This document shows positions 35,696-50,500 of a stretch of 64,000 nucleotides of DNA, in pieces (the first letter of the stretch is position 1; every line of letters begins with the position of its first letter). The DNA lies in the NCBI GenBank assembly GCA_964035015.1, contig OZ035999.1, forward strand, positions 62,001 to 126,000, in the 5' to 3' direction. The stretch is from Corallium rubrum. Lineage: Eukaryota; Cnidaria; Anthozoa; Scleralcyonacea; Coralliidae. The position numbers and the translations under genes were made by a program. Below the pieces are notes generated by a model. It did not search any database, was not told where the DNA came from, and worked only from the letters and a program-made list of their open reading frames with translations.

Positions 35696-36011
35696 TGTAG
35701 ACAAGGTTTTCTTCAAAAGTGTAGTAGTTTCTCGTAAACTTAATCACCAAACAAAACTGGAAATCGTTTGACTCAGTTTAGGTCTTGGAAAGTTTCGCAA
35801 TATCAATTCTCAGTAAATGGTAGTACGATTCCTTATTTCACGGTAAACTATGTAATATCCTGCTGTGATTGGTTTTCTATTCCAATCCGATTTCGCCAGA
35901 GGTTTTATTTTCATGTGCGATTACACTTAAGAATGCATTCAACGATGTGATTTATTCCTGCATTTCATTATGTTAAATACCGCAAGATAACCGGTCTCAC
36001 AATACCTGGGG

Positions 36012-36040
36012 GTATTAAACGAACGAATGAATGAATGAAT
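36012..36040. repeat. Short remnant of the AACG/AATG microsatellite upstream of gene D
   Basis: Only two AACG and three AATG units remain after the CTGGGGGTATTAA block, against 35 or more in genes A and C. Confidence 0.8.
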
Positions 36041-36571
36041 TAAATCATGTTACATCATGGTTGAAACATGAAAAGTATTTTACTGTTATTGCGTTCATGA
36101 TGTTATCATTATATTATCATCATCACCACCAACACCACCCACCACTCACCACTACTATTACCACCTCTACCAACCATATAACCACCACACCACCATCATT
36201 ACCACCACTATTACCATTATCGTCATTTATTGACAGACGTTATTGGTATACTAAATCTTGTAATGTTATTAAATCAAAAACTCTATTTAATATACAATTA
36301 AGAACTACCCAAAGTTAAAATTTAATTATTTACAAGAGCAACAATGCTTGTACAGTTCATGATTTAATAGTCATATAAGTATAATTCTTGTTTTCTAATA
36401 TTTTTACAGTAAATTCCAAAAAAATGCTAGATCACTAAGGAATTTTGTCCATAATCATGCTAGTAAATGTTTTTCAAATTACTATATAGCTAATCATATT
36501 AAAAATAACCATTCTGTATTTCTGAACTAATACATTTTCTAATCTTGTCTTTACACTGCTAAATAACTAAG

Positions 36572-37680
36572 TTTATTTTTTTTCGGTCCGTATCCTACCA
36601 AATCCTGCTTTCTGATTGGTTAACGAGCGGTCCGTATGAGCCCGTACGGACCGCTCGAGATAATTTTTTTAAATAGGCCGTAAAATTGATCGATTTTCAT
36701 AACTATTTCGCTTGCCACAGAAAAAATATATTCAACAGAGAGCTACGGGGATACAAATGAGTTTTATTATCCAAATGGCTTTAACAACTTCGTGTGAAAA
36801 CAGCGAATTTTAAAAGAAAGCGAGAATGCCGTGAAAAAGCAGAATTTCATCCAGCGACATTTATAAAGTTTTAAAGTATTATTGCTCAACGACGTATGAA
36901 AACAGTTTGAAACAATAGGAAAAACATACATAAACTTGTAAACACAGTATTTTGAATCACTAAATGAAACTATATAGAAGTATATATTTAAAAAAACATA
37001 CCACGAGAGTACAGAAAAGCTGAAACCTTTTGATACTAAACTGTCATTCTTCTGTTGTCCAACTATACTCAACAACACCGCTACAAGTCTTTACCCTTTA
37101 GTCAAATATTTTCCACATGCCAACCTCGTATCGTGTCATGTCTTTGAAAAAAGTTTCAAACGGCTTCTTACAAGCATTTTTGTCTTCAAACTCGAACGAC
37201 CCACTTTCAATTTCCATGCAGTCAGCCGAGTATTGAAAGCGATTTTCCAAACGAACAGCCAAAAACGAGCAAGCGACGAAGAAGGACGAAGAATCTTTCT
37301 CAACTAAACTTTAAAAGCACTAGATCTTCAAGTTTTGACTGTTTTTTTTATCACAAAAGACGTTCCAAGCTTCCCTGTCAGACTGCATGTCGGCAGTTGT
37401 TTACTGTCGAACGATAAACTTTGGACTTTTGAATATCACGTGAATGTCATCTCGATTACGCAATTAAATTATGTTAATTTACTTAATTATGTAAATTATA
37501 AATCGTACGATTAATAAAAAAAATAAATATGTTATTTACCGTTTTGGTTGGTCCGTATAGAGAAATATTTCCCTTGGTCTCAAAAACAACCCTCGGCCTG
37601 TGGCCTCGGGCAGTTTTTGAGACCTCAGGAAATATTTCTCTATACGGACCTCCCAGCCGGTAAATAACATATATATATTT
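36572..37680. mobile_element. 1.1-kb insertion in the spacer 5' of gene D
   Basis: The other spacers run straight from CTAAATAACTAAGT to TTTAAGTAGTAACAG. Here 1.1 kb intervenes, starting with TTTTTTTTCGGTCCGTATCC and ending in a hairpin (37528-37670) whose arms carry AGAAATATTTC and GGTCCGTATAGAG. The start matches a piece at 51730-51775, and the hairpin resembles 40200-40345. No transposase is recognised. Confidence 0.6.
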
Positions 37681-38571
37681 AAGTAGTAACAGTTGATATT
37701 TTACTAAACATATAAAACACAATCTACCTAAAGAAACATAAACGCGTGTTTAAAAATAAGCCGTTAAAATATTGTTTTTGAACTTCGTAAAAAGATGCGA
37801 GAAATGCCTCTTAACAGACTTAAAATCAAATAATTTTCAAAAAGGCTTCTGGAGGAATCGCGTTTTCCGTTCGTGATATTTTTCAATTGGTGCTCTCATT
37901 TTGAAATTTCTAGATCCGCTCCTAAGAGCATTAAGTTTGTAATGTTTTCTGTGTGCTGTGGCACTTGTTTTAAATTTTTGTTTAAATTTTTTTTTTTTTT
38001 TTTTTTTTTTCTTTCTTTACTCTGTAAGAGTTAGAACTGGGGTTATATAGAGTTAGGGTTATAAGACAACGTTTTAGGGTTGGTTCGGATAGGATTTTGT
38101 TCAACGACATGACCTAGGTTCTTTATAAGTGTAAACAATTGAGTGCTGTGTACGTAGTGTTTGGATAATAACAAAGTGAAATGGTGGCAAACTGCTGAGA
38201 TTTCTGAGAAACGAAATACTGACGTTTCAAGCACAGCCCTGCATCAGAGTTTACTTAAGAAAACTGATAAATGGTTCCGCTCCAACTGACATCAGTTATT
38301 CGTTACTGTCATAAAAGACTCTGCTCGAAACATCAGTATTTCGTTTTTAAAATCTCGTCAGCTTGCCATCTTTTCGTTTTATTAAGTCTGTTTTCCAGTC
38401 ATGGCAGAAACTGGCTTGCAGCTCACAGCGAGTACTTACATGTAATAAAAAAGAACTCCGAGTGAAAAAACAAGCACCGTGAGTTAGTTTGAATTAGATG
38501 TAAGTACTCACAGTGAGCTGCAAGTCAGTTTCTGCCATGACTGGAAAAGAGGCTTTATATAGGTTCTGCTT

Positions 38572-38857
38572 AAGGCCATGCCACACGAGGCAATTTTCCT
38601 TGCAACTTGCAACGCAATGGCGTTGTATTGCAAGTTGCAAGAATGATTTCCTCGTGTGACACCCCATGTTTGCAACTAGTCTCGCAACGAAAAATTGCGT
38701 TGTGAGTCTCAGAGAAAGTAGAAGCAGCTTCTACTTTTCGCAACGCTACGAGACAAGTTACAGCGTGTGACTCCCCCACTGCAACTTGCAATATTTTTTT
38801 TTCGACAAAAATTGCGTTGCAAGTTGCAAGGAAAATTGCCTCGTGTGACATGGCCTT
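38572..38857. mobile_element. 285-bp MITE, copy 4
   Basis: Same element and position as copy 1. Confidence 0.8.
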
Positions 38858-39549
38858 TAGTCTGCTTCGCAGAGATCTCTTCGGCTCCAACACAAGGAAT
38901 AGCAAGTTTATAATATAGAGGGCCTTATAGGCAATGTAGAAAACTAGATATACAAATCGAAAATGTTTAAAAGGTTGGTGTACTGCTGAATTGAAATACT
39001 CATTAAGGAAGACTAACGTTTTTAGCGTAGGTCCTTCGTCAAAGAGAAATTTGTACTGAAACAGAAATACAACAATTATACAATTTTTAAATTTCACTAC
39101 ACTACTCTCCTACTCTCTCTCTCTCTGATGAAGGATCTTCGCTCAAAACGGCTAGACCTGCTTCGTGAGTATTTCAGCTGTACACCAACTTTTTATAGTC
39201 AAACCGGATGTGCTCTTGCGTGCGACTTTGCAATATTGATAGGCAACATTGCAATTTTGATTGATGGATTCAATAAGCAACCTGCAAACGCTTTATCAAG
39301 ATTCCTCGACGAGTTGCCCTAAAAAATCGTTTTAAATGCCAAACTTTGGATAATGCGAAATTCTACATAAAGTTAGAGCCATTACCTTCAAGTATAACAT
39401 CACATTTATGTGTTGTTCAATTTTTAAAACCAATATTTTAAGCAACCCGAATCTTGATAAAGCGTTTGCAATTTGCTGATTGAATCCGCCAATCAAAATT
39501 GCAATGTTGCCAATCAATATGGCAAAGTCATATAAGAGAACATCCGGTT

Positions 39550-41165
39550 TGACTATAAAAGGATTGCCCCGACTGTTTGAACAAGTAGACATCAAAATGT
39601 CGCCAATGTCGTCTATCTTGAAAATGCGTTGTATTTTATCCTAGGCGCCCCCATCTTGAATGATGACGTCAAATGGTTGGAAGCGAAGAGCAGCGTGACT
39701 ACTAGACCTGGTTGTTGGAAAGGATTATATTTCGTTGGCTTCAGACTGATTTTTATCTCATAATATGAAGCATAATGACCTTTTCATTTAAAACTGATCT
39801 AAGGTTATAGTTACTATAGTTACACAATGTCACTGTGAGGTCAGCGAACTAATTTCTTCCCTGGTTGTTTTCCTGTTTTCTTCAAACCCTTTCTCGTCGG
39901 TGGATCTTTCCAGAGATGAGTAAAATCGTCTGACGTTAGCCCAGAGTAAAATACATATGACTTGATAGTCTAATGCTGCTTAGAAATGGTCAAGAGAAAG
40001 GTGTGAAAAATAACTTTGTTTCCTCTAAATCGTTTTCCAGTGTAGATTTGTGCTTCATTCTAGTTCCTTGCATAGCTCTAGTGTCAGTGGTGATAATTAA
40101 AAAGTCTTTTTTTACATTTGCAGCGTGTGTGTATCTGCCATCTGGACAAAAACATTCTTAAAGATCTTATTCATCGATTAAAATAGTTGTTAAAAAGATA
40201 TATATGTTATTTACCGGGTGGGAGGGCCGTACTGGAAAAATATTTTCCCGAGGTCTCAAAAACTGCCCGAGGCCGCAGGCCGAGGGTCGTTTTTGAGACC
40301 GAGGGAAAATATTTTTCCAGTACGGCCCGACCTAAACGGTAAATAACGTATTTATTTTTTTCGACATTTTCGTCGTTGTTGACATTTTCAATGTTTTTGT
40401 AACTCGTTGAAGCTGAAATTGGCTCGTTTTCCAGAGAGTTTAAATCGTCTGGGTAGTAAAATTCGCTCTCACTATGATAGATATCATCGGAGAACATTTT
40501 TTTTCATTAGTTTGAACAATTTACATTCTCATTAAATCAATTTTCAAAATTAAAGGCCACTTTGTAAAAACTTTGTAAACAAAAAAATAACTCTCCTGCC
40601 CGCGGGCTAAATATCGTAAAAAGCCGCCCGCTCGCGTGGCCAATCAAATTGCAGGAAATCACAAAATAACACTTCCGGTCCGGAAATAAAAAAATAATAA
40701 ATAATATAAAATGTGGACAAAAAAATACATTTATTGTAAATTATACAAACTTAATCCAAATTAGAATTTCGGAACGTTACTAGAAGAAATATTTCTTCGC
40801 TCCTGAGAACTGTGGACTAATACTTTCAAGAGTAACACGAGGGCTGTCCAAGGAACTAGAAAATAAAGCACAACTCTACACTAAAATGTTTTAGAAATTT
40901 TTCCAGACTTCTAATTTTAGATAAAGTTAAACAAAAACATTAAAACAATCAGATCTAGCAGTCATTGACAGTCATGCTACTATTCAGTTTGAAGTTATTT
41001 GACGTCATTATTCAAGATGGCGCTACTCGTGGTAAGATTAGCTTTTATACTCGTAAATGTGCATAATCTTTTGGAAAAGTAAATTATTTTTAAATTTCTT
41101 ACAAGGCATTTTTAAATTAGACGATGCTGACATCATTTTGATGCCATTGTTCAAATAGTCGGAGA
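39550..41165. repeat. About 1-kb imperfect palindrome, copy 4, split by an insertion
   Basis: Aligns with 4560-5610, lies just 3' of gene E, and is interrupted near its centre by the insertion at 40153-40713. Confidence 0.6.
40143..40723. mobile_element. 560-bp insertion with about 9-10-bp target repeat
   Basis: TGGACAAAAA occurs on both sides (40143-40152 and 40714-40723), and in other units once. The insert starts with a hairpin (40200-40345) whose arms carry GGGAAAATATTTTTCCAG-type sequence around a CCGAGGCCGCAGGCC core. A 9-10 bp duplication would fit Mutator-like elements (inference). A 96-codon minus-strand open frame inside is not recognised. Confidence 0.55.
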
Positions 41166-41232
41166 TCCTTTTTGACATTTTCGATTTGTATTTCGACTGT
41201 GAGTGTGTGCAATGTGTTGTCAGCGGTATTAC

Positions 41233-41540
41233 TCAGTAAAATACTTCTATTTCAGTTGGAGTAAACTTGCGACTTCCAGCCAGAAGAGATTTGGTTTGTG
41301 CAGTGTCAGGTTGGTATCCTGGGGGTGGTTGATATGTGTGGCCAAGGTTGGAGAATGAGTATTTATTGTGATTGGAGTTATTACTGATGTGGAAATCACC
41401 ACGTCCAAAGATTGGTCCGCAGTCAGGATGGCTGTAGATTGCACGTTGCTTGTTGTGAATATCACATTTGAATGCAGGTATGTCGTCGTTATTTTTTAAC
41501 GAAAACAAAAACGAGGAGTTGGACTGTTTATAACCTTGAC
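41233..41540 (-). CDS. Gene E exon 3: TLDc C-terminal half
   Basis: Acceptor TTTATTTCAG|GT at 41540. The frame carries SFLFSLKNNDD, PDCGPIFGRGDFHI, SFSNLGHTYQPPPGYQ and FTPTEIEVFY to TGA. It is the shortest exon 3, lacking residues in the glycine-rich FGGG segment, and has Cys for the usual Tyr in PDYGP. Confidence 0.85.
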
Positions 41541-44500
41541 CTGAAATAAAATGTAAATTATTTACTCCATGTGTTCATCATATTTTGCTTTACTTTGTCA
41601 TTGACTTTAAAAAACATTTTTAAACCAAAACAAAGAAAATTTTTAAAACAGTTTTGTCATTGAATTCTTTTGTACAGCTTTAGCAGAACATTATAATTTT
41701 CTATATGTTTGATATAAAATACAGAAGTATAGAAAGAAAATTCAACTTCTAAAAACTAAAGTAAGGTTTCATTTTTTTTAAAAGTGTATATTTACTATTA
41801 AATATACTATATATACTGTATAAATTACAATTAAATATACTGCAGTTGTAATTATTTCTTTCACTACTCTAAATTATTTTGTTACTATCAAAATGGAGAT
41901 TATTACTGTATTTCTGTAGCTCATGCTACCAAAGCCTGAGAAATTTTTTTGTTGAAAACTGTACCAAAATAGTGTAATTTAGCTTTAAATGGCATTTAAT
42001 CATAATACAATGGGTGTTTATCCCAAATCGATACCAACCAACAGACGAATATACATCAAGACTTGGTGACTTTTCTCGCTAGACTTTCCTCACTCTTCAG
42101 TAGCGGCTACAGAAATACAGTAATAGACAACCAACTACAGAAGTGGAAGTGAGAAGGTTTTTCTATTTTGTCTACAAATTTAATATTTTTCTAAATTATC
42201 CTGTGTGGTGAATACTAAACTATCAGGAACTCACTGCAGGCCTTGAATTTGGGAAAAGAAAAGGCAAGGCCAGTTTGGCCTTGAATGTTACAATGTTTTT
42301 CAGGGCAGCAAGGCCAGTTTGAAACTCATTCAGTTGCTATTTGAAGCACCTTACCATACACTGATACACAGGGCATCAAGGCCATTTTGAAACTTTCATT
42401 CAGTTGCTATTTGAAGTGCCTTACCATACACTGATACACAGGGCCGTGTTAAGGTGAGGATGGATGGGGCAGCAGCTCCAGGCCCAAGGGAGTAATAAGC
42501 CCTTCTTTTGCCAGACAACAATATTAAATTTAATAATAAATATAATAAACACTAAACAAGCATCTGATTAATCTGACATATTTTGGCCTATAATAGAAAG
42601 TAAGAGTTAAATCCGAAGAACTGGATTAATACTGACATTTAAGGGATTTAACTAACTTATTTTATGATTGTGGAGGTTTTGTATAAAAAAAATCTGTATA
42701 TTGTAGTTTAACTTAAAGAGGGACTGTTTCATTTATTTCAGCGTTTAATATTGTGATTAACATGTGTTCTTCAATCTGATTAAAATAAAATGTTATTCAG
42801 GGATGAGTCTATACTCATCGCAAAGCGGACGAGGGATGTATATGTACGAGGGATGTATGTATATACATCCCTCATTTGTAGGGATGTATACAGATACATC
42901 GCTCATCTTTATTAAATCATTGTCAAATCATGCATATAACCAATTCAATTGAGTTCATTTCCCCTGAAATTCCCTGCTGAACGTCAAACCTTCCCCAGCT
43001 TTTAAGGATGTAAGAGAAATAAAGCCCTGTGAAGAACAATAGAAACCGACTCAATCATGAAATAAGGGCTTCTTATGACTTTTTGAATCTTGTGCTGCAA
43101 CCTATGCTGTTAACTCATTGCTGCCTAGGATGTCTGAGGGTTCTTCTTTTGGCTAGTAAAATTGTCTGGTGTTAGACAGAGTGAAACAATAAAGGTGCCA
43201 TTTTTGACCAGCTCAGGCAGGAATGCTGTATTTCATGATGTATGTATTTTATTTGCCAACAGACTAAAAATATTTCATTTTTGAAAATGTAGAGTACATG
43301 ACATCAAACACTTCCACAAAGATAAGCTCTCACTCCAGGATCAGGGTGGTCTGGGTTACTTAAGATGGCAGTCTTAGGGATTGGGAGCAGCTGTGTAGAT
43401 AGCCTGCGTAGTTGGCGGTATTAGGGAGTTCGGGTGCAGGTGGTCTGCTCACGAACTCCCTAATACCACCAGCTATGCAGGCTACTGTGCAGACTATTGT
43501 AATTCCTGGGAAAATGATAATAAAGACTGAAACCTAGCAAGAGACTAAATGGTTGCAACCAACCAAGCTGCACCACTTCCAACGACCACCTCTGCTTCAT
43601 TAGAAATGTGGTAGATGAGATCACGTGTAATACATGCCATGAGAGTTATATTGGTAGCACCATCAGACACACATGATAGAATCAAAGAACATGTTACAAA
43701 ACCTTCATCCTCAGTGTATAAACATTTGGCTAGTCACGTTAACAATGAAAACGGGATAACCGTTTTGATCCTAACCAGAGACAGCGACCCTGTTAACTAT
43801 ACCGGGCGCGATTTAGGAACAGCAAATTCTGTTGGGTTTCTCGTTGGGTCCAACAGACCCAACGAGATTTCAAAAGTTCAGTAAACATCTGAACTCCGCT
43901 TGTTTTTTTTTAGAAGAGAGTTAACTCTGAATTTTTAGAGCTTGCAACGTATAAAAGTTTTGGATCACCATGGTAACTGATCAGTTTGACACATGCATCG
44001 GTAAACACCATCCAAAGAACGCAGCTGTTATTTTTCTTCATTCTAATCTGTTCAAAAGAGACCGTATTTGGCAAATGGCAAAATGAAAGAACTACGAAAT
44101 ACTCAGCAGCGCTACTCCAAGCTGTTTCTTTGTTTTCTACCACACTAGGGCTAGGGCTAGGCACTGACCTCCGCTCTATAACCTTCAACAACACGGCCTC
44201 TACAAACCCAACAAACGCAATAGACCCAACGAATTCAACAAACCCAAAAGATTCAACGAATTCAACAACCCCACGAATTCAACGAACTTAGTCATTTAAC
44301 GAAACCAACGGACCCAACAGACACAACGGACCGAACAGAGCCAACGAATTTTAAGAAACCCAACAGACACAACGGACCCAACAGAGCCAACGAATTTTAA
44401 GAAACCCAACAGACCCAACGGACCCAACAGACACAACGAATTTTAACAGACCCAACGGACCCAACAGACACAACGGACCGAACAGAGCCAACGAATTTTA

Positions 44501-47500
44501 AGAAACCCAACAGACCCAACGGACCCAACAGACAACGAATTTTAAGAAACCCAACGGACCCAACAGACCCAACGAATTTTAACAGACCCAACGGACCCAA
44601 CAGATCAAACAAGCCGACAAACGCAACAGAGCCAACGAATTTAACAAACCCAACGGACGCAACAGACCCAACAGACACAACGAATTTTAAGAAACCCAAC
44701 AAACCCAACGGACGCAACAGACCCAACGAATTTTAAGAAACCCAACGGACCCAACAGACACAACGAATTTTAAGAAACCCAACGGACCCAACAGACCCAA
44801 CGAATTTTAAGAAACCCAACGGACCCAACAGACCCAACGAATTTTAACAGACCCAACAGACCCAACGGACCCAACAGATCAAACAAGCCGACAAACGCAA
44901 CAGAGCCAACGAATTTAACAAACCCAACGGACCCAACGGACGCAACAGACCCAACGGACGCAACAGACCCAACGAATTTTAACAAACCCAACGGACACAA
45001 CAGACACAACGAATTTTAAGAAACCCAACGGACCCAACGGACGCAACAGACCCAACGAATTTTAAGAAACCCAACGGACCCAACAGACACAACGAATTTT
45101 AAGAAACCCAACGGACCCAACAGACACAACGAATTTTAAGAAACCCAACGGACCCAACAGACCCAACGAATTTTAACAAACCCAACGGACCCAACGGACG
45201 CAACAGACACAACGAATTTTAAGAAACCCAACAGACCCAACGGACCCAACAGACACAACGAATTTTAAGAAACCCAACAAACCCAACGGACCCAACAGAC
45301 CCAACGAATTTTAAGAAACCCAACAGACCCAACGGACCCAACAGATCAAACAAGCCGACAAACGCAACAGAGCCAACGAATTTAACAAACCCAACGGACC
45401 CAACGGACGCAACAGACCCAACGAATTTTAACAAACCCAACAGACCCAACGGACCCAACAGATCAAACAAGTGTGGAAGCCGAGAAGGCTCAAATAACAA
45501 AAGCAAAAGAGCGTTTTGCAAAAGAAGAATGCTGTTTAGGGATTTTGTTTGTCCAAATTGCAAAAACAAAGTGCCGTTTTAGTGTTTCATTTGTCGAAAA
45601 AGCAAAAGGTAAACAATATTTTGAAATAGCAAAAGACAAACGTCGTTTTGTGATTTCATTTGTTGGAATCGCAAAAACCAAACGGCGTTTTGTGATTTCA
45701 TTTGATGAAATCGAAAAAGACAACTTGAAAATTCAAGTAAAAATTATGGAATGCCGTTTACAGCAATAATACTTGGCTGACATATATACAACTTGTTGGC
45801 AAATATATAGTAGTTGTTGGCAAATATATAAAACTTGTTCGAATATATCCAACTTAATAGGAAATATATACAACTTGTTGCATAAAATACAACTTGTTCA
45901 CAAACATATAAAACTTGTTGCGTAATATATAAAACTTGCAAAATATACAACATGTTTTCTAATTTAAAACTTGTTGTGCAATATATAAAACTTGTTGCAA
46001 AATATACACCACGTTTTCTAATATAGAACTTGTTGCATAATATATAAAACTTGTTGCATAATATATAAAACTTGTTTCAAAATATACACCACGTTTTCTA
46101 ATATAGAACTTGTTGTGTAATATATAAAACTTGTTGCATAATATAAAAAAAACTTGTTGCAAGATATACACCATGTTTTCTAATATAGAATTTGTTGTGT
46201 AATATATAAAACTTAATTGTGGCAAAATATACAACACGTTTTCTAATATAAAACTTGTTGTGTAATATATAAAACTTGTTGCAAAATATACACCATGTTC
46301 GCTAATATAGAACTTGTTGTGTAATATACGTAATGCCTGAAATTGAACAAACATGTAGTGTATTGAAGGATCCAAATTCATGGATGCCGTATCATCCAAA
46401 ATCAGGACTGTCAAAAGCCAAAATTTGGTTAGATCTCAGCACCTTGTTATATTTATCAAATAGACATGGTCAGTGGTCTCCCAGGTTTGTGCCACTATAT
46501 ATGGGCAGTTATCACTGATTATATGTGGATTGAAGCCAATTTCGTTTAAGACATTATGTTGAGTTATAGACATAAAAGAACAACTATCTATTACCGGGGG
46601 GGAGGCACGAGAAATTTAAATTTTTAACAAATTAGAAAAAAATACTAGAACATGGAATTGATCGAATGTTTCTACTTAAATGTCACGCACAGGACTGCAA
46701 GACTTGATTAAGATGGTACAATTTGTATAAAATGCCAAGGGAGTATTTTGCTAATCTTGAAGGTCTTCGGCCACGCCCCTCTGGAATATGGTCTTAACTG
46801 CCAAGGGTTTTGAGATGAAAATAATTGCAACAATACAGAAAGCATAGTTATTATAACAAATAGTTATTATACTTATCAATGAATTAAAGTTTTGTATAGC
46901 GATTTATAATTTGGATACAGATAATTATTTGTGTAAGACGCGTCTTATCGGCTCGTATAAACAACCCTAATATGGCTAGCTATAAGTTTTGCGCCAAATT
47001 ACTACGGCATTGGTTGATCGATTTCCTATATCCTCACTCTTAAATTAGATACTAGTTGTCGTGCAATGCATTTATTGTTGCGCGTAGAAAAACAACACCT
47101 TTCACCAGTTCACTTCAAGCCAATTTTTTCTTCGACTTTGTTTTCCAACAAATATTTAATTTTTCCCTGACAGAGTGGGGAGGGGTAAGGTTTCCAGACG
47201 GGGGATGGGGCTGTAGCCCTTCCTGACCCTCCTGCAGATATACGGGTATTTAACTACAATGTTACATGATTGTTAGAATTTCAATAAATCATGCTTTCAA
47301 ACCAATACAATTTTTTAAACAATTATAAACAATTTAAACACTTTTAATATAAAATATTAACAACTAAGATAAACAATTTTAATAATTAAAATATACTCTT
47401 AGTAAAATTTTCGGGCTTTTTTAGTAATTGTTGTAATTAGCTCACTAAATTACGCATGAAGGTTAATTATATTGAAGGGGGGATTATGGCATTAATCAAC

Positions 47501-50500
47501 ATCTGTGAAAATTATTTGAAGACCTCCCTCTTTCTTGCCAGCCCCCTAAGTCAAACCTGTACCTAGGCCCTTATCTGGTGCAATTTCCAGCGCAATTTCA
47601 ATATCGTATCCACGTTGTTGCTGTGCACGCTAACGAAGGCTCTGAGATATATAATGCATAACCAGGAAGCGTTTTGATTGGCTAGATAAAGGCAGCTTCT
47701 TTTGAAGCGCCAACAGGCTTTCCTGTTTCCGGTGATTATCCCAGAGTTTGCATGCACGGTGAAGGCTCTGTAAGGCGGCACTGTGGGTGGGTCGGACACT
47801 GGCCAGGTGCCCTGGACTGGGCAGACCATTAGCAAAGTGAAGAAGGGGATTGCTCATGCGAGATTTTTTTCTAGGATTTTTAAGGCTAGCCCTTTGAGAC
47901 CTGAAAACGACTACTATTTTACTCTGCCTAATGCCAGACGATTTTACTTGTCAACGGGAAAGCTCCAAGGGCTATGCAATACAGGCAACATTTTTCTTCA
48001 ACTTTCAATGCAACTTTGTTGCGTTGCAAATTGAAAAACATTGTTGCACGTATTACCACACACCAAAAATTGTCACACAACAAAATTTTGTTGTTGCAAA
48101 TTGAAAAAAATTGTTGAAAAAAGTAGACACCAGTTCTACTTGCTGCAACATGCTGTTTCAACTTGCAACAAAATTTTATTGCATGACAATGTTTGAGCTG
48201 GGTGGTAAGACTTGCAACAATGCTTTTAGACTTGCAACGCAACAGTGTTGCAGCAATTTGTTTCTCGTATTACTTCACCTTTAGTGTGCAATTAAAGGAT
48301 TATTTTTTTTTTTGTGCACGAATTTATTTCTGTTCAAATTCTTGCATGATTTTTTGCTGCCCCCCCCCTAATTACTTTTCTAATAGTCCGCCACTTAATA
48401 GACGTGGGTTGAAGTAGCTTGTTCCCAGGCTGCTTCCGGTAAATTGGAATAAGGAAGAAGACGTATGATTCAGTACTAGATGATGTATTGTCTAAATCAG
48501 GATGTGGACAACGTATTTTAACCCTTTCACTCACATTGTTGTCACCCCTCCCTACTTTTCAGGAAGGTCGGTAATGTGAGGAGCAGAGGCAATAGAGGTA
48601 ACCCCCCTCCCCCCACCCCCACTCAGAATGGTCATGCTACACCACAGATTTAATACCTGGCAAGTTTTCAATATATATTCAACACACTGAAATGTGTTAT
48701 CTTCTGTATATTTTATATGACGTCTTGCCCCCAAAACGCAGGAAATGGTATTTCAACGACTCTAGATTTTAATAACTAAGGGAGAGCATGCTCCAACCCT
48801 CTTAGATTCTAAGTTTCCGGCACTCACCCATAACTTTTTACACTTCGTCACCGCTGGTATTGAAAAAAGTTTTTTTTACCAAGTTATATTTCGCAGCAAG
48901 TTTTCTATATTACACAACAAGTTTTATTTTATATATTATGCAACAAGTTTTATATTAGAAAACATGTTGTATATTTGCAACAAGTTTTATATATTATGCA
49001 ACAAGCTAGTTTTATATATTTGTGAACAGGTTGTATTTATTTTATGCAACAATTATTGTATATATTTGCCAACAAGTTGTATATATTTGCTATTAAGTTG
49101 AATATATTCGAACAAGTTTTATGTATTTGCCAACAACTACTATATATTTGCCAACAAGTTGTATATACGTGTATGTCGGACAATTATTATTGATACAAAC
49201 AGCATAAAAATTAACAAAGACAAAATTTTGTTTTTTTCTAAATTTCACTTTTGCTTTTCTAATGGCACCGATGGGAATGATATTGTTATTTTACTCAATT
49301 GGAGACCTCCAGGTCATAAAGGGTTACGAAAACGTTAATTTTGATATGGATTTGTTGACTTAATTAAGAGCGGTTAATTTGCTCACTGGAACCAAAGATA
49401 AGCTGTCTGTTTCCATTTAAAAGGGGTGTCCACTTAAGAAGGTGTTTGACTGCATATTATAAATAGAATTAGTTATAGAAAAACCTCACAGCCTTGAAAT
49501 AGCAGTGAAAAATGTCCAATTGTATTTGAATAGACAGAAAAATTGCTTCATATTACTGTACACAAAACTACTAATAAAATTCTTATTTTACACCATGATG
49601 TCTAATAAACATGATTATGGCCAATCAAAATTTCTAATCAGTATTGACAGTTCACAAAACTAATATCAATTCATTTTTGTTTAGTGGGTTTATAATTTGT
49701 TCTTGTACTTCCAACCAAAGAAGGTTTTTCTTAGGAATCCCTTAAGATTTAATTTTAATTTCAGCCTATAAATAGTAACTGTGTACCTGGCTATAACTAT
49801 AAGTCTCAATTTAGTCAAATATATTGTAATTCCAACATAATTTGATATTTATAAACATTCATGATTCAACTAGATTCTTGATAATTTGTAAATGTAAAGT
49901 TTATATATTTATAAGTTACACTTTTCTGACTATAGTACATTTTTAAAAAATATTTGTGGACATTAGTACTGAGCCAAGACAGGGTATATAAACGACAGCA
50001 TAATTAGGCAAATTACAACAAGCCCAAGAACATTAACTATGATAGTTAACAAGGATATAATTAGTAGACAAGATACAAGAATATACATAAACTACCAAAA
50101 TAGAATTTAAAAATATAGCGAGACTGTGAAGTTATGCTGTTTAAATTATATGCAAGACTCAACGGCAACAGACATCAAACTCGGGAAACTATAAACCATG
50201 TCTGGAATTATTTACATGTAATAAACTTTCGAGGATTTTTTGAAGTAATATTGGGTCATACTAATTACCGACAAAAACCGACAAAAGCCGACAAAAACCG
50301 ACAAAAAGAAAAACAAATACCGACAAAAGCCGACAAAAACCGACAAAAAGAAAAACAAATACCGACAAAAGAAAAACAACGTGCAAATAACTACTGTCTA
50401 TTCTGACTATGGCAATATTCTGTCTAAATATGAACTTATTTTTATAATCTTATGAGGTATTCGTAATATATATTAATTATGATGTACTTAAAAAGTATTT

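Noticed and set aside
44200..45475. CRISPR-like repeat array
   Set aside because: Units vary in length, lack unique spacers of constant size, and the genome is eukaryotic.
44397..45569. Glycine/valine-rich repeat proteins on the minus strand
   Set aside because: They follow the CCCAACGGA minisatellite unit, and the frames start and stop arbitrarily within it.
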